From an uncultured Eubacteriales bacterium (GTDB lineage: Bacteria > Bacillota > Clostridia > Oscillospirales > Acutalibacteraceae), in contig CAKSCM010000002.1 of the NCBI GenBank assembly GCA_934444365.1, positions 1 to 64,000 on the forward strand: 64,000 nucleotides of DNA, written 5' to 3'. The notes under the pieces are model-generated. The model ran no database searches, was not told where the DNA came from, and saw nothing but the letters and a program-made list of their open reading frames with translations. A program made the translations under genes and the position numbers. This document shows positions 1-7,345 of the stretch, one piece after another. How positions within the stretch are numbered: position 1 is the first letter of the stretch; the number at the start of each line of letters is the position of its first letter.

Positions 1-2310
1 ACTGGAGCCCAGGGTGCACAAGGTGAAAAGGGCGAAAAAGGTGACACCGGCGACACTGGAGCCCAGGGTGCACAAGGCGAAAAGGGTGAAAAAGGTGACA
101 CCGGTGCTCAAGGTGCACAAGGCGAAAAGGGCGAAAAAGGCGAAAAAGGCGATACCGGTGCGCAAGGTGAAAAGGGTGACACCGGCGCCCAAGGTGTGCA
201 AGGTGAAAAAGGTGAAAAAGGCGACACCGGCGCAGCCGGCAACGGCATCCGGATTATTCGGTTGGTGGATGGCACTATGACCGTGGAGCTGACCGACGGC
301 TCCAAATTCACCTTTGAGAATGTGCGGGGAGAGAACGGCACCGATGGCGTGTCCCCGCAGGTGCGGATCAACGCTGCTACCAATCAGTGGGAGATTTCCA
401 CCGATGAGGGAGAAAATTGGGTTTCCACCGGTGTGCAGGCGACCGGTGCCCGGGGCGAAGCCGGTGCGCCGGGTGAAAAAGGAGAAAAAGGCGACAAGGG
501 CGATCCCGGCCAGAATGGTGTCAGCCCCAGGGTGATGATCGACCCGGCGAGCCGGGAGTGGAAGATATCCACGGATAACGGTTTGACCTGGACGGAGACG
601 GGCATTTCCGCCCTTGGCGAAAAAGGCGATACCGGCGCCCAAGGTGTGCAAGGTGAAAAGGGCGAGAAAGGTGACACCGGTGCTCAAGGTGCGCAAGGCG
701 AAAAGGGTGAAAAAGGTGACACCGGTGCTCAAGGCATCCAAGGCGAAAAAGGCGATACCGGCGCCCAAGGTGTGCAAGGCGAAAAGGGTGAAAAAGGTGA
801 CACCGGCGCTCAAGGTGCACAAGGCGAAAAGGGCGAAAAGGGTGACACCGGCGCTCAAGGTGTGCAAGGTGAAAAAGGAGAAAAAGGCGACACCGGCGCT
901 CAAGGCGCCCAAGGCATCCAAGGTGAAAAGGGCGAAAAGGGTGACACCGGCGTGAGCGTGACCGGCGTGACGCTGGAGGACTATAAGCTGGTGGTTACTC
1001 TGTCTGACGGCACCGTGCTGCGGCTGGAGCAATCCCTGCTGGGCGCAACGGGCGCTAAGGGGGAAACCGGCGCTCAGGGTGCGCAGGGCGAGAAGGGTGA
1101 AAAAGGCGATACCGGCGCAGCGGGACGTGGCATCGACCGGGTGGTGCTGACCGCCGAGGGTTGTTTGATCTTTGAATACTCCGACGGCACAAAGTCGGAG
1201 CCTACCGCCTCGCTTATGGGCGCACAGGGTGCCAAAGGCGACAAGGGCGATACCGGTGCGGACGGTCGGGGGATCGTCACCGTGTCGCTGGATGGCGGCG
1301 ACCTGTATGTGACCTATTCCGACAGCGCCACCCCGGTGCGCATCGGCACGGTGCAGGGAGAAAAAGGGGATAAGGGCGATCCCGGTGCACAGGGTGCACA
1401 AGGCGAAAAGGGTGAAAAAGGTGACACCGGTGCTCAAGGCATCCAAGGTGAAAAGGGCGAGAAGGGTGACCCCGGCGTGGACGGAAAATCCGCCTATGAG
1501 CTGTATAAAGCCGCCTATCCGGAATATACCGGCACCTTCACCGAGTGGCTTGCCTCGCTGAAAGGCGACACCGGCCGGGGCATCCAAAAGACGGAAATCG
1601 TGGGCGGCAAGCTGGTCGTGACCTATACCGACGGCACACAGGATGATTTAGGGAGCATTGCGGCGGGCGATGGAGAGATCTTTGTATATACGTTGCAGGA
1701 AGATGGAACTTACAGTATTTCTGCGGGGGAGGGTGCCAAAACCGCGACTGTGCTTACCATCCCAAGCTCCTATCAGGGAATTGCTGTTACCAGTATTGCC
1801 GATTCTGGTTTTATAAACCTATTACAGCTGAACGAGGTCACTATCCCGGATACGGTGTTGACGTTGGGAGATTATGCTTTCTACAATTGCGTTAAGTTGA
1901 CAAGCATATCCCTGTCTGCACAACTGGAAACAATAGGCTCCTATGCCTTAGCGAATTGCACCTCGTTAGCGGATGTTACCATACCAAGCCAAGTGAATCT
2001 TATCCGAAATTACGCTTTCTGGAATGACAATGCATTGAAAAGTGCAACCTTTGAAAACAAAAATGGCTGGTATACGGATTACTCGAGCAGCATGATTCGT
2101 GATGGATATATATTTATGTATTCCCATGCGTCCTGGGGATCGTCAGGAACCGAATACGAGTACTGCCCCTTTGACAGCAAGGGTGATATAGCCAAATTAT
2201 TAAGCAGGGAATACTTTAGACGATATTACATAGGATCAAATTCAAGCGGCCAGAGTTATGGATATCACTACGGTATGTTGTATTGTTATGACTGGCACCG
2301 TCAACTGTGA
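1..2310 (+). CDS. Collagen-like surface protein with BspA-type leucine-rich repeats, 5' partial
   Basis: The frame is open from base 1, so the N-terminus lies outside the window; about 769 residues are present. Long Gly-X-Y tracts built on a 15-residue unit (GEKGEKGDTGAQGAQ) are interrupted by at least five 30-45-residue non-collagen modules of the form GI..V....G.L.V.YSDGT, and by two modules with an ISTD.G..W core. From about base 1680 the protein switches to BspA-like (LRR_5) repeats, with units such as VTIPDTVLTLGDYAF and LETIGSYALANC. Such proteins are usually secreted adhesins or surface filaments. No LPXTG motif, membrane anchor or dockerin is visible before the stop, so attachment is unexplained unless it is N-terminal. 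The tyrosine-rich last 25 residues look atypical and could mark a frameshifted end. The repeats are also 45-nt DNA repeats prone to copy-number change. Confidence 0.85.
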   Translation, partial: TGAQGAQGEKGEKGDTGDTGAQGAQGEKGEKGDTGAQGAQGEKGEKGEKGDTGAQGEKGDTGAQGVQGEKGEKGDTGAAGNGIRIIRLVDGTMTVELTDGSKFTFENVRGENGTDGVSPQVRINAATNQWEISTDEGENWVSTGVQATGARGEAGAPGEKGEKGDKGDPGQNGVSPRVMIDPASREWKISTDNGLTWTETGISALGEKGDTGAQGVQGEKGEKGDTGAQGAQGEKGEKGDTGAQGIQGEKGDTGAQGVQGEKGEKGDTGAQGAQGEKGEKGDTGAQGVQGEKGEKGDTGAQGAQGIQGEKGEKGDTGVSVTGVTLEDYKLVVTLSDGTVLRLEQSLLGATGAKGETGAQGAQGEKGEKGDTGAAGRGIDRVVLTAEGCLIFEYSDGTKSEPTASLMGAQGAKGDKGDTGADGRGIVTVSLDGGDLYVTYSDSATPVRIGTVQGEKGDKGDPGAQGAQGEKGEKGDTGAQGIQGEKGEKGDPGVDGKSAYELYKAAYPEYTGTFTEWLASLKGDTGRGIQKTEIVGGKLVVTYTDGTQDDLGSIAAGDGEIFVYTLQEDGTYSISAGEGAKTATVLTIPSSYQGIAVTSIADSGFINLLQLNEVTIPDTVLTLGDYAFYNCVKLTSISLSAQLETIGSYALANCTSLADVTIPSQVNLIRNYAFWNDNALKSATFENKNGWYTDYSSSMIRDGYIFMYSHASWGSSGTEYEYCPFDSKGDIAKLLSREYFRRYYIGSNSSGQSYGYHYGMLYCYDWHRQL

Positions 2311-2323
2311 AGGGGAAAATATC

Positions 2324-2992
2324 GTGAAGCTTAAAGATGAGAGTTTTATACAGGAGCAATACAAAATCTATGCGACCAAGGTAAAAAATGGCGAGTACGA
2401 AATTTGGCAATTCAGCCATGATATCCTGTACGATCTGTGCCGTGACAACCCGGCGCACACGGATAGCGGCGTGGTGATCGGAAAGACCTGGCTGATCGGT
2501 CGCAGCTATGCGGCGGCGCTTGAAAGGAACAACAAGCCGCTTGATTATGACGGCGATTTTTACCAAGCGGTGGTTGCTCCGCTTTTTGAAGAGATCGGTG
2601 CAGAACTGGATGAAAAACTAAATAAACTACGGGCGTATGCGATGATCGAGGAAACCAATGCGGAAGAAATTCTCGCTGTGCATCATTGGTTGGTGGAGAA
2701 GATCAAAACTTACACGTATACGCAAAAACGCTCGTTTGTTTCCAAGTATTTGCACTTTCATTTGCCACAGCTCTTCTACATTTACGACAGTCGAGTAGAC
2801 GGGGCGTCGTCTCGTTTGATAGCAACGCAGAATAGCAGGCAATTCATAGACAGCGATCCGGTGTACGGCAAATTTGTGCAGAGAGTGTTGGCTTTGTCTG
2901 ATTATTTGAATAAGGTCTTTGGGGTAACTCTGAGTCCAAGGGAAATGGATGATTTTTTGCTGAGTATATGTGAAAATAACAAAGAGAAATAA
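2324..2992 (+). CDS. Uncharacterised protein with a KYLHFH...YDSR motif
   Basis: A 222-residue soluble protein with no signal peptide or membrane segment. I chose the GTG at 2324 because AGGGGA sits 7 nt upstream; a longer ATG reading from 2258 would overlap the collagen gene by 53 nt and has no ribosome site. The best conserved-looking stretch is KRSFVSKYLHFHLPQLF followed by IYDSRVDG at about residues 144-168. That arrangement recalls helical proteins of unknown function in which a conserved Asp follows a buried helix. I cannot assign a family. It lies 13 nt after the surface-protein gene and ends in a hairpin terminator, so it may be co-transcribed with it. Confidence 0.75.
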   Translation: MKLKDESFIQEQYKIYATKVKNGEYEIWQFSHDILYDLCRDNPAHTDSGVVIGKTWLIGRSYAAALERNNKPLDYDGDFYQAVVAPLFEEIGAELDEKLNKLRAYAMIEETNAEEILAVHHWLVEKIKTYTYTQKRSFVSKYLHFHLPQLFYIYDSRVDGASSRLIATQNSRQFIDSDPVYGKFVQRVLALSDYLNKVFGVTLSPREMDDFLLSICENNKEK

Positions 2993-2999
2993 TCCCTCC

Positions 3000-3035
3000 G
3001 GCGGCGCAGATACGTTCTGCGCCGCCATTTCTATT
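3000..3035 (+). terminator. Rho-independent terminator
   Basis: An 11-bp perfect GC-rich stem (3000-3010 with 3016-3026) with a 5-nt loop, followed by a T-rich stretch, starts 8 nt after the stop of the 2324 gene. Confidence 0.75.
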
Positions 3036-3084
3036 TCCTATTCCCCTCCGCTTTCAGCCCCATCCACGAAACGGTGGGCGCTGA

Positions 3085-3291
3085 CGGACAGGGGCGTTTC
3101 CGGGCGGCATATCCGCCGGATGCAGGAGCGAAAATACTCTGTCTGCACTGCGGCGGAAAGCCGCACCACCAATGGGTCTGAATGGATCGACGGCTTTCCC
3201 GCGGGTTGTAGTGGCAGTTGTGACAGCTATACTCATAATCGGCGGCGCAAGCGCACTCAGCGCGATCCGGAAAAAGAAAAAAGCCGAATAA
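3085..3291 (+). pseudogene. Remnant of a surface protein C-terminus (membrane anchor plus Lys tail)
   Basis: The frame between stops at 3082 and 3289 encodes about 68 residues. It ends in a 20-residue hydrophobic segment (VVVAVVTAILIIGGASAL) followed by SAIRKKKKAE and a stop. This is the typical tail of Gram-positive secreted proteins held by a C-terminal membrane helix. There is no convincing start; the only internal ATG is at 3172 and has no ribosome binding site. I read it as the end of a decayed surface-protein gene. A real 39-residue small membrane protein from 3172 is the alternative. Confidence 0.45.
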
Positions 3292-3305
3292 GAGAACAAG
3301 CCGTC

Positions 3306-3352
3306 AAGCGCACTCACCCATGCCGGAGAGTGCGCTTAATGTTTGCTTTTCG
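3306..3352 (+). terminator. Hairpin terminator after the anchor remnant
   Basis: A 10-bp perfect stem (3306-3315 with 3328-3337) with a 12-nt loop, followed by a moderately T-rich stretch. It lies just after the decayed anchor fragment, which supports the view that a gene once ended here. Confidence 0.5.
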
Positions 3353-3721
3353 GCATAAGTGATTTTCGTTTTTTAGATATATGTAGCCGTCATAAATCTT
3401 ATCTTTGTTTACTCCGGTGCAAACTTTGACCTTTTCCGAAGTTGAAAAATGAATAGCATCAAAGCAGTATCAAAAACGATTTTGGTTGGCGGCAAGCGCC
3501 TTAACACGGCGGGCTCGGGGGCAATTTTTCTTTTCCCGACAGCCGCTCCAAAACCGTCTGCCGGATAGCGCCTGCATTCGCCGCCGGTGGCGGATGCAGC
3601 GAGCAGACCTTGGCGCAGCGGTCGAAAAAACAGAGGGAAAGCGGCAGTCCGAAGATTTTTTCGGGCACCGCAAGAGGGAATTGGCGCGGCAACTTCAAAT
3701 CCTTCCGCCCCTGCCAAAACG

Positions 3722-3752
3722 AAAAGGCCTTCGCGTGAAGCGGAGACCTTTT
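3722..3752 (-). terminator. Terminator of the XRE regulator gene
   Basis: Arms AAAAGG and CCTTTT enclose a CTTCGC/GCGGAG inner stem. On the minus strand the hairpin is followed by TTTTCGTTTT. It lies about 55 nt past the stop of the minus-strand regulator gene. Confidence 0.65.
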
Positions 3753-3807
3753 ATTTTCCCCTTTCTTTTAAAGCGGAAACAACGCCCGGCAATAGGCGCG
3801 TCAATGG

Positions 3808-4617
3808 TTACAATCCGATCGGATAGTCGCCGTAGCCCATGCAGCAGGAAATGCCGTTAAGCGAAAAACGCTGCATTTCTATGGTTGCAAAAAGAATGCA
3901 AAGGCAGGTTTGATACATGTCGTTAATATCATAGGTAAAGCCTAATGATTTGTGTTTGGATTTCTTTTCAATTACAATCCCTGTTTCAATCAATTTATCA
4001 AGAGCCGTTCTCAAAGCGTTTTGTTCAAGGTCCAGCTTTGCCTGCAGTTCTCCGAAGCTTATATCGCTCATGGATATTATGGCAAGGCAAACAACCATAT
4101 TGTTTTTATCCGAAAAAACGGGGGATATTTTCTGAGCGAAATCGGCGGTTTCCATGGTGATATTACCGAAAAAATCCCTTGTAATAATTGCGCCGTAGCC
4201 TTTTGCCGATAATAAGGATAATCCGTTTTCGTTTGATATGTGCAGCGGTTCGTTATACATAACCGGATTTCTGTTTTTGTTGTTCCACCTGCAAATGCCG
4301 TGATGAGCATATGCAAAGATCGTCAGCGCTTCTTTATATGCCTGTTTACTCTGTTGAGGATGCTCGGCCACCTTATCCCAGATTTTGTTGTAAATGTCGT
4401 TATAAGCGTATTCCTCGCCATAGAAAAGATAATCGATGCCGGTTCCGAAGTATTCCGCAATGCGAGGGAGCGTTTGCGTGTCGGGCTGTGACGTGTTTGT
4501 TTCCCATTTTGAAACTGCTTGCGGGGAGATGTTAAGGGCGGCGGCCAGCTGTTCTTGCGTGATGCCTTTTTTCTTTCTTAAATCGGCAATGTTTTTAGAT
4601 AGGTTTATTTCCCTCAT
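3808..4617 (-). CDS. XRE-family transcriptional regulator with C-terminal sensing region
   Basis: A 269-residue cytoplasmic DNA-binding protein. Residues 1-60 form a clear Cro/CI helix-turn-helix (IADLRKKKGITQEQLAAALNI, SPQAVSKWE, PDTQTLPRIAEYFGTGIDYL). The remaining 200 residues have no recognised domain; they include a region at about 190-240 that looks like a second winged-helix fold (FGELQAKLDLEQNALRTALDKLIETGIV). The start at 4617 follows AAAGGAAC at 8 nt and puts the HTH at the N-terminus; a longer reading to 4752 has no ribosome site. It is transcribed divergently from the MerR gene and may control its own promoter. The ligand is unknown. Confidence 0.85.
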   Translation of the reverse strand: MREINLSKNIADLRKKKGITQEQLAAALNISPQAVSKWETNTSQPDTQTLPRIAEYFGTGIDYLFYGEEYAYNDIYNKIWDKVAEHPQQSKQAYKEALTIFAYAHHGICRWNNKNRNPVMYNEPLHISNENGLSLLSAKGYGAIITRDFFGNITMETADFAQKISPVFSDKNNMVVCLAIISMSDISFGELQAKLDLEQNALRTALDKLIETGIVIEKKSKHKSLGFTYDINDMYQTCLCILFATIEMQRFSLNGISCCMGYGDYPIGL

Positions 4618-4668
4618 GGCTTTTGTTCCTTTCGGTATTATTTGCCGTGCATGCTTCGGCCTATCTTG

Positions 4669-4697
4669 ATTGTATACGTGATCCGTCCGGTAATCAA
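4669..4697 (-). promoter_or_regulatory. Sigma-A promoter of the XRE regulator
   Basis: On the minus strand, TTGATT (4692-4697) and TACAAT (4669-4674) are separated by 17 bp, about 50 bp before the start codon. Confidence 0.6.
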
Positions 4698-4718
4698 CAA
4701 CTTGTCCGGATACAAATT

Positions 4719-4767
4719 CAACCGACGGTTGCGGGGTTTTGAGAAAAACCACTGTCGGTTGTTTTTT
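4719..4767 (+). terminator. Terminator-like hairpin inside the divergent regulator region
   Basis: CAACCGAC (4719-4726) pairs with GTCGGTTG (4754-4761). An inner GGTTTT/AAAACC hairpin lies between them, and TTTTTT follows at 4762-4767. It has the form of a plus-strand terminator but has no plus-strand gene upstream. It could end a short unannotated RNA or be an operator for the XRE protein. Confidence 0.45.
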
Positions 4768-4893
4768 ATAGTATCATGATATCGCATTATCGTAAAAAAT
4801 ATCAACCGATTATATGCTTATTAAGGGAAGTCGTCATTGTTATAAATGCAGTGCCGATTTTCTATTCTATTCTTTTGGCTGCCGGAAGGAGTC

Positions 4894-4922
4894 TTGACAA
4901 GAGAGAAATATTCGGCTAAACT
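4894..4922 (+). promoter_or_regulatory. Promoter of the MerR-family gene
   Basis: TTGACA (4894-4899) and TAAACT (4917-4922) with a 17-bp spacer. The dyad at 4920-4940 overlaps the -10 box and the expected start site, as expected for autorepression. Confidence 0.6.
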
Positions 4923-4940
4923 CTACAGTAGGATTAGAGT
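4920..4940. promoter_or_regulatory. Candidate MerR operator dyad
   Basis: ACTCTA and TAGAGT form a 6-bp inverted repeat around a 9-nt centre, a size and CTCT/AGAG composition usual for MerR-family operators. It lies 17 bp before the regulator's start codon. Confidence 0.5.
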
Positions 4941-4956
4941 TTTTGGGGGTAAACCT

Positions 4957-5805
4957 ATGAAAAACGAACTATTGTCTATCGGGAAAATGGCGGAAATGAA
5001 CCATCTTACCGTCGCGACCTTACGACTTTATGACGAGCTTGGATTGCTGCATCCGCGCCGCAAGGATCCCGAAAGCGGCTACCGTTATTATGATATGGCC
5101 CAGAATGCGCGGCTTGATATGATCGCATACATGAAGGAGCTTGGCATGAGTTTGGCTGAGATCGCCGATGTGCTTAAAAAAGAGGATATCACGCTGATCG
5201 AGACCATTTTGATCCGCAAGAACGAACAGCTTCACAGCCAGATGAGGGAACTAAAATCCCGGCATAATGCCGTAGAAAGGGCAATTGCCAGTGTGGAGAG
5301 GTACCGTAAATCACCCGTTAAGGGGACCATTGCGCTCGAATACATCGATCGGCGCTACCTGTGGGGGCTGCCCTGCCGCGACAATTTTTATGACAAGGAC
5401 ATATATGCCTATGAAAGAGAGCTTATGCACTTGCGGCAGGCGCTGATGGAGCGCGGATTTTCGCACATTCATTCCTATGCGACGGGCACGAGCATTACAA
5501 AGGAGAACTTTATTGCAGGGCGCTTTGAGGCCGAGAATGTTTTTATTTTTCTTGATTACCGCGACGTGGAGCGTTTCCGCGATGCGGCGGTGCTGGACAG
5601 CGGCATGTATGCCTGTATTTATCTTGACAGCTACGATGATGAGATCCGCTATGCCGACCGTCTTATAAGAGCCTGCCGTGAGAGCGGATGGAATATAAGC
5701 GGCGACTATATATGCGAGGTGCTTACCGAATTCAATGTCTTTGACAGTAATCGGAGAAATATGTTTTTGCGGCTGCAGGTTCCGGTAACCTTCTCCGAGA
5801 TATAA
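4957..5805 (+). CDS. MerR-family regulator with effector-binding domain
   Basis: 282 residues. Residues 1-75 form the MerR winged helix (SIGKMAEMNHLTVATLRLYDELGLLHP, SGYRYYD), followed by a dimerisation coiled coil at about 80-120. The C-terminal 160 residues resemble GyrI/BmrR-type ligand-binding domains, which usually bind small hydrophobic or cationic compounds. The ATG at 4957 follows GGGGGT; a longer frame to 4846 lacks a ribosome site. It lies 121 bp upstream of an oxidoreductase whose promoter has the 19-bp spacer typical of MerR-activated genes, so that gene is the probable target. The ligand is not readable from sequence. Confidence 0.85.
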   Translation: MKNELLSIGKMAEMNHLTVATLRLYDELGLLHPRRKDPESGYRYYDMAQNARLDMIAYMKELGMSLAEIADVLKKEDITLIETILIRKNEQLHSQMRELKSRHNAVERAIASVERYRKSPVKGTIALEYIDRRYLWGLPCRDNFYDKDIYAYERELMHLRQALMERGFSHIHSYATGTSITKENFIAGRFEAENVFIFLDYRDVERFRDAAVLDSGMYACIYLDSYDDEIRYADRLIRACRESGWNISGDYICEVLTEFNVFDSNRRNMFLRLQVPVTFSEI

Positions 5806-5828
5806 TTTTGAACTTTTTATGAAGTCTC

Positions 5829-5859
5829 TTGACTATAATCCGACATGAGAGTGTATAAT
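5829..5859 (+). promoter_or_regulatory. MerR-type promoter with 19-bp spacer
   Basis: TTGACT (5829-5834) and a perfect TATAAT (5854-5859) are separated by 19 bp. CTCT (5826-5829) and AGAG (5848-5851) flank the spacer and resemble the arms of the dyad in front of the merR gene. Overlong spacers of this kind are activated by MerR proteins twisting the DNA. Confidence 0.6.
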
Positions 5860-5926
5860 AAAACAGGAAAGCGGAGAAGCAGGGATTTTACTCCGCTGTT
5901 ATACATTATTTTAAGGAGGATTTTCC

Positions 5927-6952
5927 ATGGAAAAGATCAGAGTTGTACAGTACGGTTGCGGCAAGATGAGCAAGTATATTCTTCGGTATCTGCACGAACA
6001 CGGTGCACAGATTGTGGGTGCCATTGACGTCAATCCCGCTGTTGTGGGACAGGATGTCGGCGATTTTGCGGGTCTCGGCCTTAAAACGGGGGTTATCATC
6101 TCCAACGATGCCGACAAGGTGCTTGACGAGTGCGACGCCGATGTCGCCATAGTGACGCTGTTCAGTTTTATCGGCGACATTTACGAGCATGTGGAAAAAT
6201 GCGTGACGCGCGGAATAAACGTCATCACCACCTGTGAGGAAGCCATCTACCCCTGGACAACCTCGGCAGCACAAATCAACCGCCTCGATGCAATCGCCAA
6301 GGAGACCGGCTGCACGATCACCGGCAGCGGCATGCAGGATATTTTCTGGATAAACATGGTGGCACTTGTTGCCGGCGGCTGTCACAAAATTACCAAGATA
6401 AAGGGCGCATACAGCTACAACGTCGATGAATACGGTCTGGCGCTCGCCGAAGCCCACGGTTGCGATCTGACAAAGGAAGAATTCGAACAGCAGATAGCTC
6501 ATCCCGATTCCTTCGAGCCTTCTTATGCATGGAATGCCAGCGAAGCACTGGCCAACAAGCTGGGTCTTACTGTCAAGTCCATCACCCAGAAGCATGTCCC
6601 ATGTATAATCGACCATGACATCGAGTCCTCAACCCTCGGCAGAACCATCAAGGCCGGCCGTTGCATAGGTATGTCGGCCGTGGTTACAATCGAGACCATG
6701 CAGGGCATTACCATTGAGGAAGAAACCATAGGCAAGGTCTACGGTCCCGATGACGGCGATATGTGCGACTGGAAGATCACGGGCGAGCCCGATACCGAGT
6801 TCCATGTTGTAAAACCTGCAACTGTCGAGCATACCTGCGCTACGGTTGTCAACCGGCTGCCCAGCCTGCTTAATGCTCCGGCAGGCTATGTCACCGCCGA
6901 TCAGCTTGATCCTAACGAATATCTGACCTACCCGATGGAGTTCTATTGCTGA
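5927..6952 (+). CDS. 2,4-diaminopentanoate dehydrogenase-like NAD(P)-dependent oxidoreductase
   Basis: 341 residues starting with a dinucleotide-binding fold (VVQYGCGKMSKYILRYL). The middle and C-terminal parts (TTCEEAIYPW, ITGSGMQDIFWINMV) resemble the 2,4-diaminopentanoate dehydrogenase/dihydrodipicolinate-reductase-like family. The founding enzyme oxidatively deaminates 2,4-diaminopentanoate in clostridial ornithine fermentation. None of the other ornithine-pathway genes (aminomutase, thiolase) is nearby, so the substrate may be a different amino compound. A strong AAGGAGG ribosome site sits 7 nt before the ATG. The MerR-type promoter upstream suggests induction by a small molecule, perhaps the substrate. 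Confidence 0.75.
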   Translation: MEKIRVVQYGCGKMSKYILRYLHEHGAQIVGAIDVNPAVVGQDVGDFAGLGLKTGVIISNDADKVLDECDADVAIVTLFSFIGDIYEHVEKCVTRGINVITTCEEAIYPWTTSAAQINRLDAIAKETGCTITGSGMQDIFWINMVALVAGGCHKITKIKGAYSYNVDEYGLALAEAHGCDLTKEEFEQQIAHPDSFEPSYAWNASEALANKLGLTVKSITQKHVPCIIDHDIESSTLGRTIKAGRCIGMSAVVTIETMQGITIEEETIGKVYGPDDGDMCDWKITGEPDTEFHVVKPATVEHTCATVVNRLPSLLNAPAGYVTADQLDPNEYLTYPMEFYC

Positions 6953-7013
6953 TTTTTTTGTCAGGCGGTTCTTGCGGCTGAATTTCGTATACAAACAATA
7001 CCTCATATCCACG

Positions 7014-7047
7014 CCCCGGTCGTTTTCGGCCGGGGTCATTTTCATAT
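7014..7047 (+). terminator. Rho-independent terminator
   Basis: A 9-bp stem (7014-7022 with 7027-7035) with a TTTT loop, followed by TCATTTTCAT, 60 bp after the oxidoreductase stop. Confidence 0.75.
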
Positions 7048-7163
7048 AGCTTTAGTTTTAACGAGCTTGTTTTGCCGTTGGTTTTAATGACGGTATCCGG
7101 TTTAATTTTTTCGAATGCTTAAAATGCAAAAAAGCTTTCCGGAGTGTGGGGTTTTTATTTTGG

Positions 7164-7192
7164 TTGATTTAGAGGGCTTTGTTTGATATAAT
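7164..7192 (+). promoter_or_regulatory. Promoter of the aldose epimerase gene
   Basis: TTGATT (7164-7169) and TATAAT (7187-7192) with a 17-bp spacer, leaving a leader of about 145 nt in which no known RNA element was recognised. Confidence 0.6.
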
Positions 7193-7345
7193 AAACAGGC
7201 AATATAAATGCGGTGAAAAGCGCCGCTGGATTCGCTCTTCCGGGAAAACGCATGACTTTTATTGCTTTTTTTGCCGGAGGGATGTTGCAAAATAATAATT
7301 ATTATATCAGTGCTTAATTTAAAATTGATTTTGAAGGTGATTTTG

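Larger units (their letters stand above)
3292..3807. other. Intergenic region with two terminator-like hairpins, no convincing gene
   Basis: Contains the hairpin at 3306-3337 and the minus-strand terminator at 3722-3752. Several overlapping reading frames of 65-130 codons occur on both strands, but none has a ribosome site or recognisable protein features. They look like by-products of a GC-rich stretch around 3480-3720. Confidence 0.5.

Noticed and set aside
14..1280. Overlapping reading frames on both strands in the collagen-like gene (Lys/Val-rich on plus, Pro/Phe/Ser-rich on minus)
   Set aside because: They are by-products of the 45-nt repeat, have no ribosome sites and read only as repeat translations in other frames.
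2970..3362. 130-codon plus-strand frame after the 2324 gene
   Set aside because: It runs through the terminator hairpin, has no ribosome site, and the anchor-like tail lies in a different frame.
3409..3860. Overlapping frames of 65-124 codons on both strands
   Set aside because: They lie in a GC-rich stretch, show no protein-like hydrophobic pattern, and the plus-strand one overlaps the XRE gene.
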